From Levyella massiliensis (GTDB lineage: Bacteria > Bacillota > Clostridia > Tissierellales > Peptoniphilaceae): a DNA stretch of 64,000 bases. Under the pieces are notes generated by a model. It did not search any database and had not been told where the DNA came from. It saw nothing but the letters and a program-made list of their open reading frames with translations. The stretch lies in contig NZ_HG529490.1 in the NCBI RefSeq assembly GCF_000308275.2, forward strand, positions 186,001-250,000, given 5' to 3'. The position numbers and the translations under genes are program-made. Of this stretch, positions 8,005 to 17,228 are shown piece by piece (position 1 is the first letter of the stretch; the number at the start of each line of letters is the position of its first letter).

Positions 8005-10491
8005 GTGGAGTCTGTATGGATGGCTGCATTTCTGGCAGGGTTGTGGCTTTCTGCACAGGAATTGTCCGTCGTTGCAATTCTTTTGATGCCGCTTTTGTTT
8101 CGACGTTATCGAAAAACGGGATTAGCGCTGATGAGCGGAATGGTGTTGTTTTCACTATGCAATCCGCTCCGTGATGCCATGGCGACGTCTGCTTTATTTT
8201 CCTCAACAAAACAGAGCGAAATCCAAGTGACGGGGCTGGAAGGAGCAGGGGAAAAGGCGCGCTTCGTATTCAGCATTACGCCCAAGAATTCTCTTTTTGC
8301 ACTGCGGGTACTCTCGGATCAGCCGGTGGAAAAAGATATAGCCATATTGGAACATCAATCCACAAAACAAAGGGGCTTATCGTCGCCGCTTGCCTTTCTC
8401 GGTAGGGTTTATGCCGTTTCCGGTGAGGGAAAGGCGTTTGCCAAGGCATCGCTGCCGGGAAGCTTTGATGCGGCAGACTACTATGGCAGCCGGGGAATGT
8501 CGGCGCGTTTTCGGATACGACAGGCACACTTTTTACGACACACATGGTGCCCGAGTGCTTTTTTAGTGCGACTGCGACAAAATTTGGCGGCGCAATGCGA
8601 TCGGCAGGAGGGGGAAAGTTTTCAATTTCTAAAACGCGTCTTGTTGGGAGCACAGGCCGGTGGTGGATTTTCGATCCAAGAAGATATGAAAGACTTGGGC
8701 GTGGCCCATCTGCTGGCAGCCAGCGGATTGCACGTGCACCTGCTTTTTGAATGGGGGCTTTTTATAGCCGCCTTTTTGCCATTTTCACGCCGCACGATAG
8801 CCGGGGGATTACTCGCACTCCTGCTCTTTTACGCGGCGCTTCTGGATTTTCCGGCATCCATCCTGCGCGCCTGGCTCTTTTTGGCGTTTCATGAAATGGC
8901 CATTGCCTCGAAGCGTAAAGAGGAGCCCATGAAGCGATTCCTGTTGGCACTGTGCTTGGTGCTGGCATGGCGTCCGTCGCGCCTTTTTGATGCGGGACTC
9001 TTATTAAGCTTTCTTTGTGCTGCAGCGTTGCGTGCGGTGCAACAATTGGAACGCGTTCACGGTAAGGGTGGTATGTTTCAACAATCGTTGCGCCAATCTT
9101 TTTGGATCAGTGCCTTTACCATGCCCGTTTTAGTCAATATGGGCATCCCGCAGACGCCCTCCACCTTATTGGCTAATCTCTTTGCCATTCCCGCTTTTAC
9201 GCCGCTCTTTGCTCTTGGCGTGCTGACCTTTCTTTTCGGCGCTATACCGGGATTAGGATACATACATGTTTTTTTGAGCGGTCTCTATCGCTTGACCTAT
9301 GCAGTTTTTCGTGCGCTACTTAAAGGCCTCTCCGCATTGGCTGTTCCCGGGGTTCATTTTACCTTTTCGTCGGGAACGTTGGCGCTCTATGCGTTGCTAT
9401 TGGCGGGGATACTCTTATGGCGCCTCGGTACGATACAAAAATTTTGCGCACGGCTGCAACAGCATCGCTTGCCGAATCTGCTGTTGCATCGCGAAGTGCT
9501 TCATCAAAGTTTAATCTTTTTTATATGGGCCCTCCTTACAATACTGCGGCCGTTTTTTCTCGAACCGCTGCTGCCACCGATCTTTCAGGCGGTGGATATC
9601 GGCCAGGGCGATTGTCTTATGTTAAGACAGGGGCAACACGCGTTTTTATGGGATACCGGAGGCAAAATGAATCATCAAACAGGAGAAAATACGCAAGCAG
9701 CGGCCCTGGCAGCCTATTTGAAGCTGCAGGGCATTACGGAAATTGAAGGAATCTTTCTCTCCCATGCCGATTACGATCATATGGGAAATCTGCAGGGGCT
9801 CTTAAAAGCAATGACCGTGAAACGGGTCATTACGGCGCCATCGTTAAATGGTTCATTCCAAAAGCTGCCGCCGGATCTCGGGGCACGCCATCAGATTGCT
9901 ATGGCAGGAGAGCGTCGAACACTCTTTACGCAACCTGGTACGAGCGGCCGTCCTATCACCGTTTCTGTCGTGACACCGGGGCAATGGGATGCGGAGGATA
10001 AGAACAATCACTGTCTGGTCATGTATTTGGACTTTGGCGGCGGCATATTGCTGATGGGCGATCAGGAAGAGGACCACGCCCTTCCTTACGATACCATGCC
10101 GGCTCCGCTGTCCCTGTTAAAAGTAGCGCATCACGGTTCACGAAAAGGCAGCAGTGCGACATTGCTTGGCCGATTACGCCCCGCGCAAGCATTGATCAGC
10201 TGTGGCGCAGACAATCGCTACGGACATCCGACGCCGGAAACCTTGGCGCGTCTACGAAAATTCGGCGTGCCTTGGCATCGCACCGATGTCGAAGGTCATA
10301 TTTTTTATGCCGAAAATCCATTGCCTGTGGGTCCTCGCCTGTTGGTCTGGAATCAAAAAGAGGCACGCCTTATGACGTGTCTCTTTGAGTGTGTATGGTG
10401 TATGCCGCTCTTTTTGGCATGGAAAGCGGTCAAAAGCAATAGCATGAAAAGCCAACATTCTATCGGGAAAAAGAAGGCTCCGGCGCATTAA
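8005..10491 (+). CDS. comEC: DNA internalization competence protein ComEC/Rec2
   Basis: ComEC forms the inner-membrane channel through which one DNA strand enters during natural transformation. The 828-residue product has N-terminal membrane segments, a central Competence domain (LGVAHLLAASGLHVHLLFEWG at about 230-250, then many hydrophobic helices to about 500), and a C-terminal metallo-beta-lactamase-like domain. That domain shows VDIGQGDCLML (about 529), SHADYDHMGN (about 585) and VAHHGSRKGS (about 706), the putative nuclease metal site. The frame is open from GTG 7960, but GAGGAGG (7994-8000) favours GTG 8005. Its 3' end overlaps rodA, on the other strand, by 32 bp. comEA is present 51 kb away. 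Confidence 0.93.
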   Translation: MESVWMAAFLAGLWLSAQELSVVAILLMPLLFRRYRKTGLALMSGMVLFSLCNPLRDAMATSALFSSTKQSEIQVTGLEGAGEKARFVFSITPKNSLFALRVLSDQPVEKDIAILEHQSTKQRGLSSPLAFLGRVYAVSGEGKAFAKASLPGSFDAADYYGSRGMSARFRIRQAHFLRHTWCPSAFLVRLRQNLAAQCDRQEGESFQFLKRVLLGAQAGGGFSIQEDMKDLGVAHLLAASGLHVHLLFEWGLFIAAFLPFSRRTIAGGLLALLLFYAALLDFPASILRAWLFLAFHEMAIASKRKEEPMKRFLLALCLVLAWRPSRLFDAGLLLSFLCAAALRAVQQLERVHGKGGMFQQSLRQSFWISAFTMPVLVNMGIPQTPSTLLANLFAIPAFTPLFALGVLTFLFGAIPGLGYIHVFLSGLYRLTYAVFRALLKGLSALAVPGVHFTFSSGTLALYALLLAGILLWRLGTIQKFCARLQQHRLPNLLLHREVLHQSLIFFIWALLTILRPFFLEPLLPPIFQAVDIGQGDCLMLRQGQHAFLWDTGGKMNHQTGENTQAAALAAYLKLQGITEIEGIFLSHADYDHMGNLQGLLKAMTVKRVITAPSLNGSFQKLPPDLGARHQIAMAGERRTLFTQPGTSGRPITVSVVTPGQWDAEDKNNHCLVMYLDFGGGILLMGDQEEDHALPYDTMPAPLSLLKVAHHGSRKGSSATLLGRLRPAQALISCGADNRYGHPTPETLARLRKFGVPWHRTDVEGHIFYAENPLPVGPRLLVWNQKEARLMTCLFECVWCMPLFLAWKAVKSNSMKSQHSIGKKKAPAH

Positions 10492-11596
10492 AATCCAGTG
10501 GCTTGCGCTGCGTGGATATGCAGAGAATCATGCCGATACTCAATAGATTGATCAGCTGGAAGGTACCGCCGTTGGAAAGGAAGGGCAGTGGGATGCCGGT
10601 TAACGGCATGACGCCGATAGTCATGCCGATATTTTCAAAGATATGAATGAATTGCATCGCAGCGACGCCCACGCAGAGGGTGCGCGAGAACATATCCTTT
10701 GCTCTTTTCGCAATGAGCAAGATGCGTAGCAGCATGACCGCGTATAGCAGAATGAGCACCCCTGCACCGACAAGCCCAAACTCCTCCGCCAACACGGCAA
10801 AAATATAGTCCGTGTCGCGTTCCGGAATAAAGCCGTATTGCGTTTGTGTTCCATGCAAAAAGCCCTTACCGAAGAGCTTGCCGGAACCGATCGCAATTAG
10901 CCCTTGATAGGTTTGATAGCCGCTCTTCATTACGTCACGCATCGGGTTAAGAAAGTTCAGAATGCGATCTTGTTGCATCGGTGACAGATGCTGATACACG
11001 ATCGGTGTAGCCACCGCTACTAAGACCAAAGCAGCAACGATGTAGCCCCAATGCAGGCCGGCATAGAAAATCATCAGGGCAAGGAAGAAGATAAACACCG
11101 CCGCCGTGCCGAAGTCCGGCTGCCGTAAAATGAGCACCACGGGAATCCCCATGGCAACGGCTAAAATCAACAAGGTCGTTATTTTATTGAGCCGATACTG
11201 ATAGCGCTCCAAGAGCATGGCAAAGGCAATCATCACAGCAATCTTTGTAAATTCCGCCGGCTGGAAGGTGACGGGGCCGAGTTTGAGCCAGGAGCGTGCA
11301 CCCCAGGCATCTTCACCCACACCGAAAAGCATCGTGGCGATCAAAAGCAAAACGGCAATGCCGTAGATGGGCATCGCCAGCTTTTTCATGTAATCCACAT
11401 CAATGTATTGCAACAATACAATCAGGGCTACACCGAGCGCTGTGGCGGCAAATTGCGATTTTAACGCATGCCATTGTCCGCCGCGTGATACGGTGGCGGA
11501 AAAGACGACGATGAAGCCGAATACACAAAGGATCAGCGTCACGAGGAATAGAATCCAATCAAAATGTGACATGTCCTTTTTACTACGATTAAACAT
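10460..11596 (-). CDS. rodA: Rod-shape-determining protein RodA (SEDS glycosyltransferase)
   Basis: RodA is a SEDS-family peptidoglycan polymerase that works with a class B penicillin-binding protein in lateral wall synthesis. The product (378 residues from ATG 11596) has about ten membrane segments and SEDS landmarks: DWILFLVTLILCVFGFIVVFSAT at the start, WGARSWLKLGPVTFQPAEFTKIA, and near the C-terminus GMTIGVMPLTGIPLPFLSNGGT, which is closer to RodA than FtsW. The open frame continues upstream another 73 codons, but GAAAGGA at 11603-11609 is correctly placed for the ATG at 11596 and the upstream part reads as non-conserved. A minus-strand promoter lies at 11690-11718. Confidence 0.92.
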   Translation of the reverse strand: MFNRSKKDMSHFDWILFLVTLILCVFGFIVVFSATVSRGGQWHALKSQFAATALGVALIVLLQYIDVDYMKKLAMPIYGIAVLLLIATMLFGVGEDAWGARSWLKLGPVTFQPAEFTKIAVMIAFAMLLERYQYRLNKITTLLILAVAMGIPVVLILRQPDFGTAAVFIFFLALMIFYAGLHWGYIVAALVLVAVATPIVYQHLSPMQQDRILNFLNPMRDVMKSGYQTYQGLIAIGSGKLFGKGFLHGTQTQYGFIPERDTDYIFAVLAEEFGLVGAGVLILLYAVMLLRILLIAKRAKDMFSRTLCVGVAAMQFIHIFENIGMTIGVMPLTGIPLPFLSNGGTFQLINLLSIGMILCISTQRKPLDFNAPEPSFSR

Positions 11597-11689
11597 GAAC
11601 ATCCTTTCTATAAGGAGAACGGCCCTGCTGGCGCAGCTGTCGTAAGCGGCAAGCCGATCGGGCGACGGTTTCGTTTCGGAATGACTTTT

Positions 11690-11718
11690 ATTATAATAGA
11701 CTTCATAGCATTTGTCAT
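11690..11718 (-). promoter_or_regulatory. Promoter of rodA
   Basis: On the minus strand ATGACA (11718-11713) and TATAAT (11695-11690) are spaced by 17 bp, about 95 bp upstream of the chosen rodA start. Confidence 0.7.
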
Positions 11719-11757
11719 AATTGACGGCATAGAATGCCGACTGGAGAGGAGTCCGCC

Positions 11758-12411
11758 TTGAAAAAGATGACCAAAAAAGAAGCTCGAGTGATTCTGGATA
11801 AGTTGCGGGAGGCACATCCGAATGCTAAGGGCGAGCTGGTGGCGGCGAATCCCTTTGAATTGCTCATAGCCACGATGCTGTCGGCGCAGACGACCGATAA
11901 GCAGGTCAATCGTGTTACGCCCGCGTTATTTGCCGCCTATCCGACGGCGGCCGCGTTAGCTAAGGCGCCATTGGAGACCGTGGAGACGTACATTCGTTCG
12001 ATTGGATTTTTTCATACGAAAGCACGTAATGTCATCCGCACCGCGGGCATTTTAGCGGAGCAATACGATGGCTGCGTGCCAAAAGACATAAAAACGCTCA
12101 TGACATTACCCGGTGTGGGACGAAAGACGGCCAATGTTGTGGCTTCTAATGCGTTCGGCATACCGGCGATTGCCGTGGACACCCATGTGTTTCGTGTTTC
12201 CAATCGCATTGGCTTGTCGCATTCGAGCGATGTGGCGCAGTGCGAAAAAGATCTGCAGCAGATTTTGGATCGTTCCGACTGGTCACAAGCACATCATTTA
12301 TTGATTTTTCAGGGGCGCTATGTATGTAAAGCGCGCCGCCCGGAATGTGAGAATTGCAATGTACGTGATCATTGCCGTTTTTATGGAGGTACGACATGCG
12401 AATCGCAATAA
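11758..12411 (+). CDS. nth: Endonuclease III (DNA glycosylase/AP lyase)
   Basis: Nth removes oxidised pyrimidines and cleaves abasic sites in base excision repair. The 217-residue product has the helix-hairpin-helix LPGVGRKTANVV (about 118-129) with the catalytic lysine, the catalytic aspartate in VDTHVFRVSNRIGL (about 139-152), and the four-cysteine [4Fe-4S] loop C-X6-C-X2-C-X5-C near the C-terminus. AGAGGAG at 11745-11751 points to the TTG at 11758; an in-frame ATG at 11734 lacks a ribosome binding site. The length matches E. coli Nth (211). It overlaps the next gene by 16 bp, indicating co-transcription and probable coupling. Confidence 0.95.
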   Translation: MKKMTKKEARVILDKLREAHPNAKGELVAANPFELLIATMLSAQTTDKQVNRVTPALFAAYPTAAALAKAPLETVETYIRSIGFFHTKARNVIRTAGILAEQYDGCVPKDIKTLMTLPGVGRKTANVVASNAFGIPAIAVDTHVFRVSNRIGLSHSSDVAQCEKDLQQILDRSDWSQAHHLLIFQGRYVCKARRPECENCNVRDHCRFYGGTTCESQ

Positions 12412-13679
12412 TTGGCGGAGGCGCTGCCGGCGTCACCTGTGCGGGTTTTTTACGCCGTCCGGATCTTTGGCAAGCACTACAATCGGACAAAGCGCAAGTA
12501 TCCGACATCGTGGAATCGTCAGTGCCCGAAGTATTCTTGTTTGAAAAGGGAGAAAGCTTGTTGCGCAAGGTGCGTGCTACCGGTAACGGGCGCTGCAACT
12601 TTACGAATTCTCACGTTTCCCCGGCACATTATACGGGCCAGTCGGGCAGACAAAGCGCACATGTGCTTGAAATTTTTCCCTTTGCCGCAGCGCTGCGCCT
12701 CTTCGCCTTATTGGGAATGCCTGCGGTGACGTTTGAAAGCGGCATGACTTATCCGGCAACGTTGCGGGCGGAAACCGTGGTGAATCGCCTGAGTGCCTGG
12801 CTTACGGATGCCGGTGTGCACACCGTCTGTTCCTGCGGTGTGCAGGCGATACATAAAGAGGGCGATCGCTTCGTATTGCGCTTTGAAAACGGAAAGGAAC
12901 AATCCTTTGACCGCGTGGTCATTGCCACGGGCGGCAGTTACGGTATCGGTAAAAAAGAATGGTCCAACGGCTATTCGCTGGCTAAGGCACTGGGACACCA
13001 CTTGACATCGCTGCATGCAGGCATGGTGCCCTTGGAAGTGGAGGAAAAAGCTCGAACGAGTGCGTTAGCCGGCATTAAAATGACAGCGGCCTTATCTGCG
13101 CAAGGGCAGCAGGTCACCGATGATTTGCTTTTTACGGAATACGGCCTTTCCGGCATTGGCATTTTACGCCTTTCCAATCGTATATTGGATGCCGTAGCCA
13201 CAGCCGTCTTAAACACGTCCTCCGAGCAGCCGCCAACAGTATGCGTCAATTTGTTGTCACAGCACTCGGTGAAGGAGTGGATTTCGAATGCATGGCAATT
13301 GCACGCTCGCTTTCCTTCTTGGCGCGTAGCGGATGTGCTTTCCGGCATGCTGCCGGAAGCTGTGGTGCGACAATTAGCCAAAGAATGTGAGGTTGATGCT
13401 AACGAAGCACCCGATAAAGAGAACTTGGAGCGTATTCTTACACGGGCCTGCGCCTGGCACTTTATCGTGCGTGGTGTGCATAAGAAAGACCACGGACACG
13501 TGACTTGCGGCGGCGTTAGCACGGACGAAATCGATATGAGAAGTCTTCAATCTCTAACGTGTCCGGGGCTGTATCTTATCGGTGAAGTCATCGATATCGT
13601 CGGCGAATGCGGCGGGTATAATCTGCACTGGGCATGGGCCAGTGCCTATGCGGCGGCCGGTGCATTGCTCGCAGAATAG
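12396..13679 (+). CDS. HI0933-family NAD(P)/FAD-dependent oxidoreductase (BaiN/YhiN-like)
   Basis: The 427-residue product begins with the FAD-binding dinucleotide motif MRIAIIGGGAAGVTCAGFL and has the family signature KVRATGNGRCNFTN (about 58-71), the second nucleotide segment VVIATGGSYG (about 173-182) and a C-terminal GLYLIGEVIDIVGECGGYNLHWAWASG-like flavin-contact region (GECGGYNLHWAWASA). These proteins are called HI0933-like or BaiN-like flavoproteins; physiological substrates are mostly unknown. GGAGG precedes the ATG at 12396, inside the end of nth, so the two are probably translated from one mRNA. The fragment of open frame from TTG 12372 is not needed. Confidence 0.9.
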   Translation: MRIAIIGGGAAGVTCAGFLRRPDLWQALQSDKAQVSDIVESSVPEVFLFEKGESLLRKVRATGNGRCNFTNSHVSPAHYTGQSGRQSAHVLEIFPFAAALRLFALLGMPAVTFESGMTYPATLRAETVVNRLSAWLTDAGVHTVCSCGVQAIHKEGDRFVLRFENGKEQSFDRVVIATGGSYGIGKKEWSNGYSLAKALGHHLTSLHAGMVPLEVEEKARTSALAGIKMTAALSAQGQQVTDDLLFTEYGLSGIGILRLSNRILDAVATAVLNTSSEQPPTVCVNLLSQHSVKEWISNAWQLHARFPSWRVADVLSGMLPEAVVRQLAKECEVDANEAPDKENLERILTRACAWHFIVRGVHKKDHGHVTCGGVSTDEIDMRSLQSLTCPGLYLIGEVIDIVGECGGYNLHWAWASAYAAAGALLAE

Positions 13680-13819
13680 GCGCAAGCGCACGATCAGGCT
13701 TTAGAAAAGGCATCGTGTCACAGGAAAAAGCCCCGTTTTTTGCCACGTTGTGTATAATGGAGAGAAAACAGCAAACCCCTGCCTCCTGGCAGACAGTGCG
13801 AAGCAAGATAGGAGAAAGC

Positions 13820-16800
13820 ATGGCATTTAAAAGCTTACCGGAAAATGTGCGAGAAGGAGAATTAGCACGCAGCAAGGTATGGAAAGACATGGACTTGCTG
13901 AAGCGCTCCGTAGACGAACGCGCTAATCATGAAAAATTCGTGTTTTTTGATGGACCGCCGACGGCCAACGGTCGCCCGGGCATTCATCACGTCATTTCGC
14001 GTACTTTAAAAGATATGACCAATCGTTATAAAACCATGGAAGGCTATCAGGTTCGCCGCAAAGCTGGCTGGGATACCCATGGTTTGCCTGTTGAAATTGA
14101 GGTGGAAAAAGAGCTCGGTTTTCATCAGAAGAGTGAAATTGAAGCCTACGGCGTGGAAGCTTTTAATAAAAAATGCCGTGAATCGGTGTTCCGTTATCGC
14201 AATCTTTGGATGGACATGTCGGATCGCATGGCGTTTTTAGCGGATATGGAAGATCCCTATATTACGCTGGACAATGATTACATCGAAACGGTGTGGCATC
14301 TGTTGCATAATTTCCATGAGCGCGGCCTCGTCTACAAGGGCGCAAAAATTTTACCCTACTGCCCGCGCTGCGGCACGGGACTAGCCTCCCATGAGGTGGC
14401 ACAGGGCTATCGTGAAGATGAAGTGACAACAGCGTATGTGAAATTCCCGGTGAAAGGCACGAGCAATGAGTATTTTCTTGCTTGGACGACGACACCGTGG
14501 ACCTTGCCTTCCAACGTTGCCTTGACGGTGCATCCGGATGTCGACTATGTGAAAGTGCGCCAAGGCGATGAAATTTACTACTTGGCGAAGGATTTGATGG
14601 ACGCTGTTCTGAAAAAAGACTATGGTCCGGTGGAAGTCCTTGAGACGATGAAAGGACGCGACCTGGAATATCTTGAATACGAACAGCTTCTGCCCTTTAT
14701 TAAGGTACAAGGCAAGGCCTTCTTTGTCACCTTGGCGGACTATGTCACGACTACGGACGGTACCGGCATCGTGCATACCGCACCGGCCTTTGGTGAAGAC
14801 GATAATAAAACAGGCGTGCGCTATGACCTAGCCTATGTGAATCCGGTCAATGAACAAGGCAAATTTGCAGAAGGCCCGTATGAAGGCACTTTCGTGATGG
14901 ATGCCGATCCGGAGGTACTCCAGTATCTGCGCGAAAACGGCAAACTCTATGCGAAACAAAAAATTAAACATAATTATCCGCATTGCTGGCGTTGCGGCAC
15001 CCCGCTGATCTATTATTCGAAGCCGTCTTGGTACATCAATGTGACGAAGTTCCGCGATCAGATGGTGACAGAGAATAAGAAGGTGCATTGGTATCCGGAT
15101 TACGTTGGGGAAAAGCGCTTCGGCAATTGGCTTGAAAATTTGAACGATTGGGCGCTCTCTCGCAGCCGTTATTGGGGCACGCCGCTGAACATTTGGGTGT
15201 GCGAAGATTGCGGTCATCAGCATTCCATCGGTTCCCGTGTACAATTGGCCGAGGAAGCCAGAGAGGATATTGATGCATCGATTGAATTGCATCGCCCGTA
15301 TGTGGACAATGTTACGCTGACCTGTCCGGAGTGCGGTGGCATCATGCGTCGCGAGCCGGATGTTATCGATGTCTGGTTTGACTCCGGCGCCATGCCCTTT
15401 GCACAGCGCCACTATCCCTTTGAGCATAAGGATGACTTTGAGAAACTTTATTTCCCGGCGGATTTCATCTGCGAAGGCATTGACCAGACGCGCGGCTGGT
15501 TCTACTCCCTCATGGCCATTTCCGTGCTGTACACCGGTCAAACGCCCTATCGTAACGTACTGGTCAACGACCTGATTTTGGATAAAAACGGGCAGAAAAT
15601 GTCCAAGTCCAAGGGCAATACCTTGGATCCCTTTGCGCTCTTTGATGAGTACGGTGCCGATGCGGTGCGCTTCTACTCGTTGTATGTATCGCCGCCGTGG
15701 CTGCCGACGCGCTTTGACATTGCCGGATTAAAGGAAGTGCAATCCAAGTTCTTCCGTACCATTAAGAACGTCTACGCGATGTTTGCGCTCTACGCCAACA
15801 CCAATGAGTGGGATCCCAGAAAATTTGATCTGCCCGTGGCGGAACGCCCGGAAATTGACCGTTGGTTGCTGTCGCGCTTCCATTCGTTGGTGCGTCGCTA
15901 TCATACGGATATGGATCAATTTGAATACAACCGCGTTGTGCATGCTTTGTCGGATTTCGTGGTGGAGGATCTTTCCAACTGGTACATTCGTCGTAACCGT
16001 TCGCGTTTCTGGTCATCGGAAGAAACACCGCAGAATAAGGCAGTGTTCCGCACCACTTGGGAGGTGCTCTACGGTTTATCCAAACTGATTGCACCGATTA
16101 CCCCGTTCCTGGCAGATGATCTGTACCAAGCCCTGACGCAGGGAGAAGAAATGGATTCCGTACACCTGGAATATCAGATACAGGCAGACGAGTCTGTTAT
16201 TGATGCGGAGCTTGAGAAGAAGATGGATCTTGTACGCCGTCTGGTGAACCTCGGTCGTGCCGCTCGTGAGGATGCCGGCATTAAAGTGCGTCAGCCTCTG
16301 CAAGCGATCCTGGTGGATAAGACCCTGGCGCCCATCGTGGACGATTTGGACGATCTCATTGCGGAAGAGCTGAATATCAAAGAAGTCATCTATTCGGATG
16401 AACTGTCAAAGTTCATGAAAGTTTCTTTGAAGCCGAACTTTAAGGTTGCCGGTAAGGTATTGGGGGGCGATATGAAGGCCTTTGCCGCCTATCTCAATAC
16501 GGTGGATCCTTCCGCCTTTTTGGCTGAGATACAGGAGGGATCGGTTACGGTTTCGCTTAACGGGCATGATGTGGAAATTGCGGAGGAGTTTGTATCGGCC
16601 CATTTCGATGCGCAGGAAGGCTTTGATGTGACGTCAGATCATGGAGTATTCGTTGTTTTGGAAACGCAGTTGACCGACGAATTGATCCGCGAAGGCTATG
16701 TTCGTGAGTTCATCTCCAAAGTACAGCAGACGCGAAAGAAAAACGGCTACGAAGTGTCCGACCGCATCACGATCACCTACTGTGCGGACGATACTGTAGC

Positions 16801-16942
16801 GGCAGCGCTTGAAGAGGGAGAAGAACAGATTCAAAAGGAAACACTCGCTGTCTCCATTACTCGCGTCGATGCGCTGAATGAGGAAGCGGTGGATCTGAAT
16901 GGCCATGACGTTTCTATGCAATTGGAGAAACAAAGTCGCTAA
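13820..16942 (+). CDS. ileS: Isoleucyl-tRNA synthetase, long (eukaryote-like) form
   Basis: IleS charges tRNA-Ile with isoleucine and edits valine. The 1,040-residue product has the class I signature in its GIHHV variant (about 53-57, following FFDGPPTANGRPG), the KMSKS loop KMSKSKGNTLDP (about 593), CP1 editing-domain motifs TTTPWTLPSN and GTGIVHTAPAFGEDD, cysteine pairs (CPRCG, CWRCG, CEDCG, CPECG) and a long C-terminal extension of DUF5915 type. Length and signature variants match the eukaryote-like branch of bacterial IleS, which in other species is intrinsically less sensitive to mupirocin; that property is inferred. GATAGGAGAAAGC precedes the ATG. No T-box leader fits in the 140-bp gap upstream. 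Confidence 0.96.
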   Translation: MAFKSLPENVREGELARSKVWKDMDLLKRSVDERANHEKFVFFDGPPTANGRPGIHHVISRTLKDMTNRYKTMEGYQVRRKAGWDTHGLPVEIEVEKELGFHQKSEIEAYGVEAFNKKCRESVFRYRNLWMDMSDRMAFLADMEDPYITLDNDYIETVWHLLHNFHERGLVYKGAKILPYCPRCGTGLASHEVAQGYREDEVTTAYVKFPVKGTSNEYFLAWTTTPWTLPSNVALTVHPDVDYVKVRQGDEIYYLAKDLMDAVLKKDYGPVEVLETMKGRDLEYLEYEQLLPFIKVQGKAFFVTLADYVTTTDGTGIVHTAPAFGEDDNKTGVRYDLAYVNPVNEQGKFAEGPYEGTFVMDADPEVLQYLRENGKLYAKQKIKHNYPHCWRCGTPLIYYSKPSWYINVTKFRDQMVTENKKVHWYPDYVGEKRFGNWLENLNDWALSRSRYWGTPLNIWVCEDCGHQHSIGSRVQLAEEAREDIDASIELHRPYVDNVTLTCPECGGIMRREPDVIDVWFDSGAMPFAQRHYPFEHKDDFEKLYFPADFICEGIDQTRGWFYSLMAISVLYTGQTPYRNVLVNDLILDKNGQKMSKSKGNTLDPFALFDEYGADAVRFYSLYVSPPWLPTRFDIAGLKEVQSKFFRTIKNVYAMFALYANTNEWDPRKFDLPVAERPEIDRWLLSRFHSLVRRYHTDMDQFEYNRVVHALSDFVVEDLSNWYIRRNRSRFWSSEETPQNKAVFRTTWEVLYGLSKLIAPITPFLADDLYQALTQGEEMDSVHLEYQIQADESVIDAELEKKMDLVRRLVNLGRAAREDAGIKVRQPLQAILVDKTLAPIVDDLDDLIAEELNIKEVIYSDELSKFMKVSLKPNFKVAGKVLGGDMKAFAAYLNTVDPSAFLAEIQEGSVTVSLNGHDVEIAEEFVSAHFDAQEGFDVTSDHGVFVVLETQLTDELIREGYVREFISKVQQTRKKNGYEVSDRITITYCADDTVAAALEEGEEQIQKETLAVSITRVDALNEEAVDLNGHDVSMQLEKQSR

Positions 16943-17004
16943 GGAGCACGAGCCTTCTGCAGATAACGCCAACGGCAAAAAAAGAATTTTTATGGAATAG
17001 CACA

Positions 17005-17044
17005 AAACGCCCGGATTTGCAGCACCACGCATCCGGGCGTTTCC
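17005..17044 (+). terminator. Terminator after ileS
   Basis: A near-perfect stem AAACGCCCGGAT/ATCCGGGCGTTT (17005-17016 with 17031-17042) closes the ileS transcript just before the first rpoB promoter. The following T-run is short. Confidence 0.8.
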
Positions 17045-17046
17045 TA

Positions 17047-17075
17047 TTGACAAGACAAAGAAAATCTTGTATCAT
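17047..17075 (+). promoter_or_regulatory. Upstream rpoBC promoter P1
   Basis: TTGACA (17047-17052) and TATCAT (17070-17075) are separated by 17 bp, directly downstream of the ileS terminator. Confidence 0.7.
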
Positions 17076-17128
17076 ACTCATGAATTTTATTTTTGCTCGA
17101 TTTTTCGAGTTTTTACCCCTGGCGTGCC

Positions 17129-17158
17129 TTGACAGGGGATCTTTTTGTGTGCTAAGAT
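17129..17158 (+). promoter_or_regulatory. Downstream rpoBC promoter P2 (extended -10)
   Basis: TTGACA (17129-17134) and TAAGAT (17153-17158) are 18 bp apart and the -10 is preceded by TGC, an extended -10 element. It lies about 70 bp upstream of the rpoB start. Confidence 0.7.
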
Positions 17159-17228
17159 GTGAAGCTGTCTCATAGTGTAATAATTCGTTCCCAATTTTTG
17201 TCATTTTGCGGTACTGGAAGGGGTGTTT

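Noticed and set aside
13680-13819. T-box leader upstream of ileS
   Set aside because: Only 140 bp are available and no specifier loop or TGGNACC-like T-box sequence is visible.
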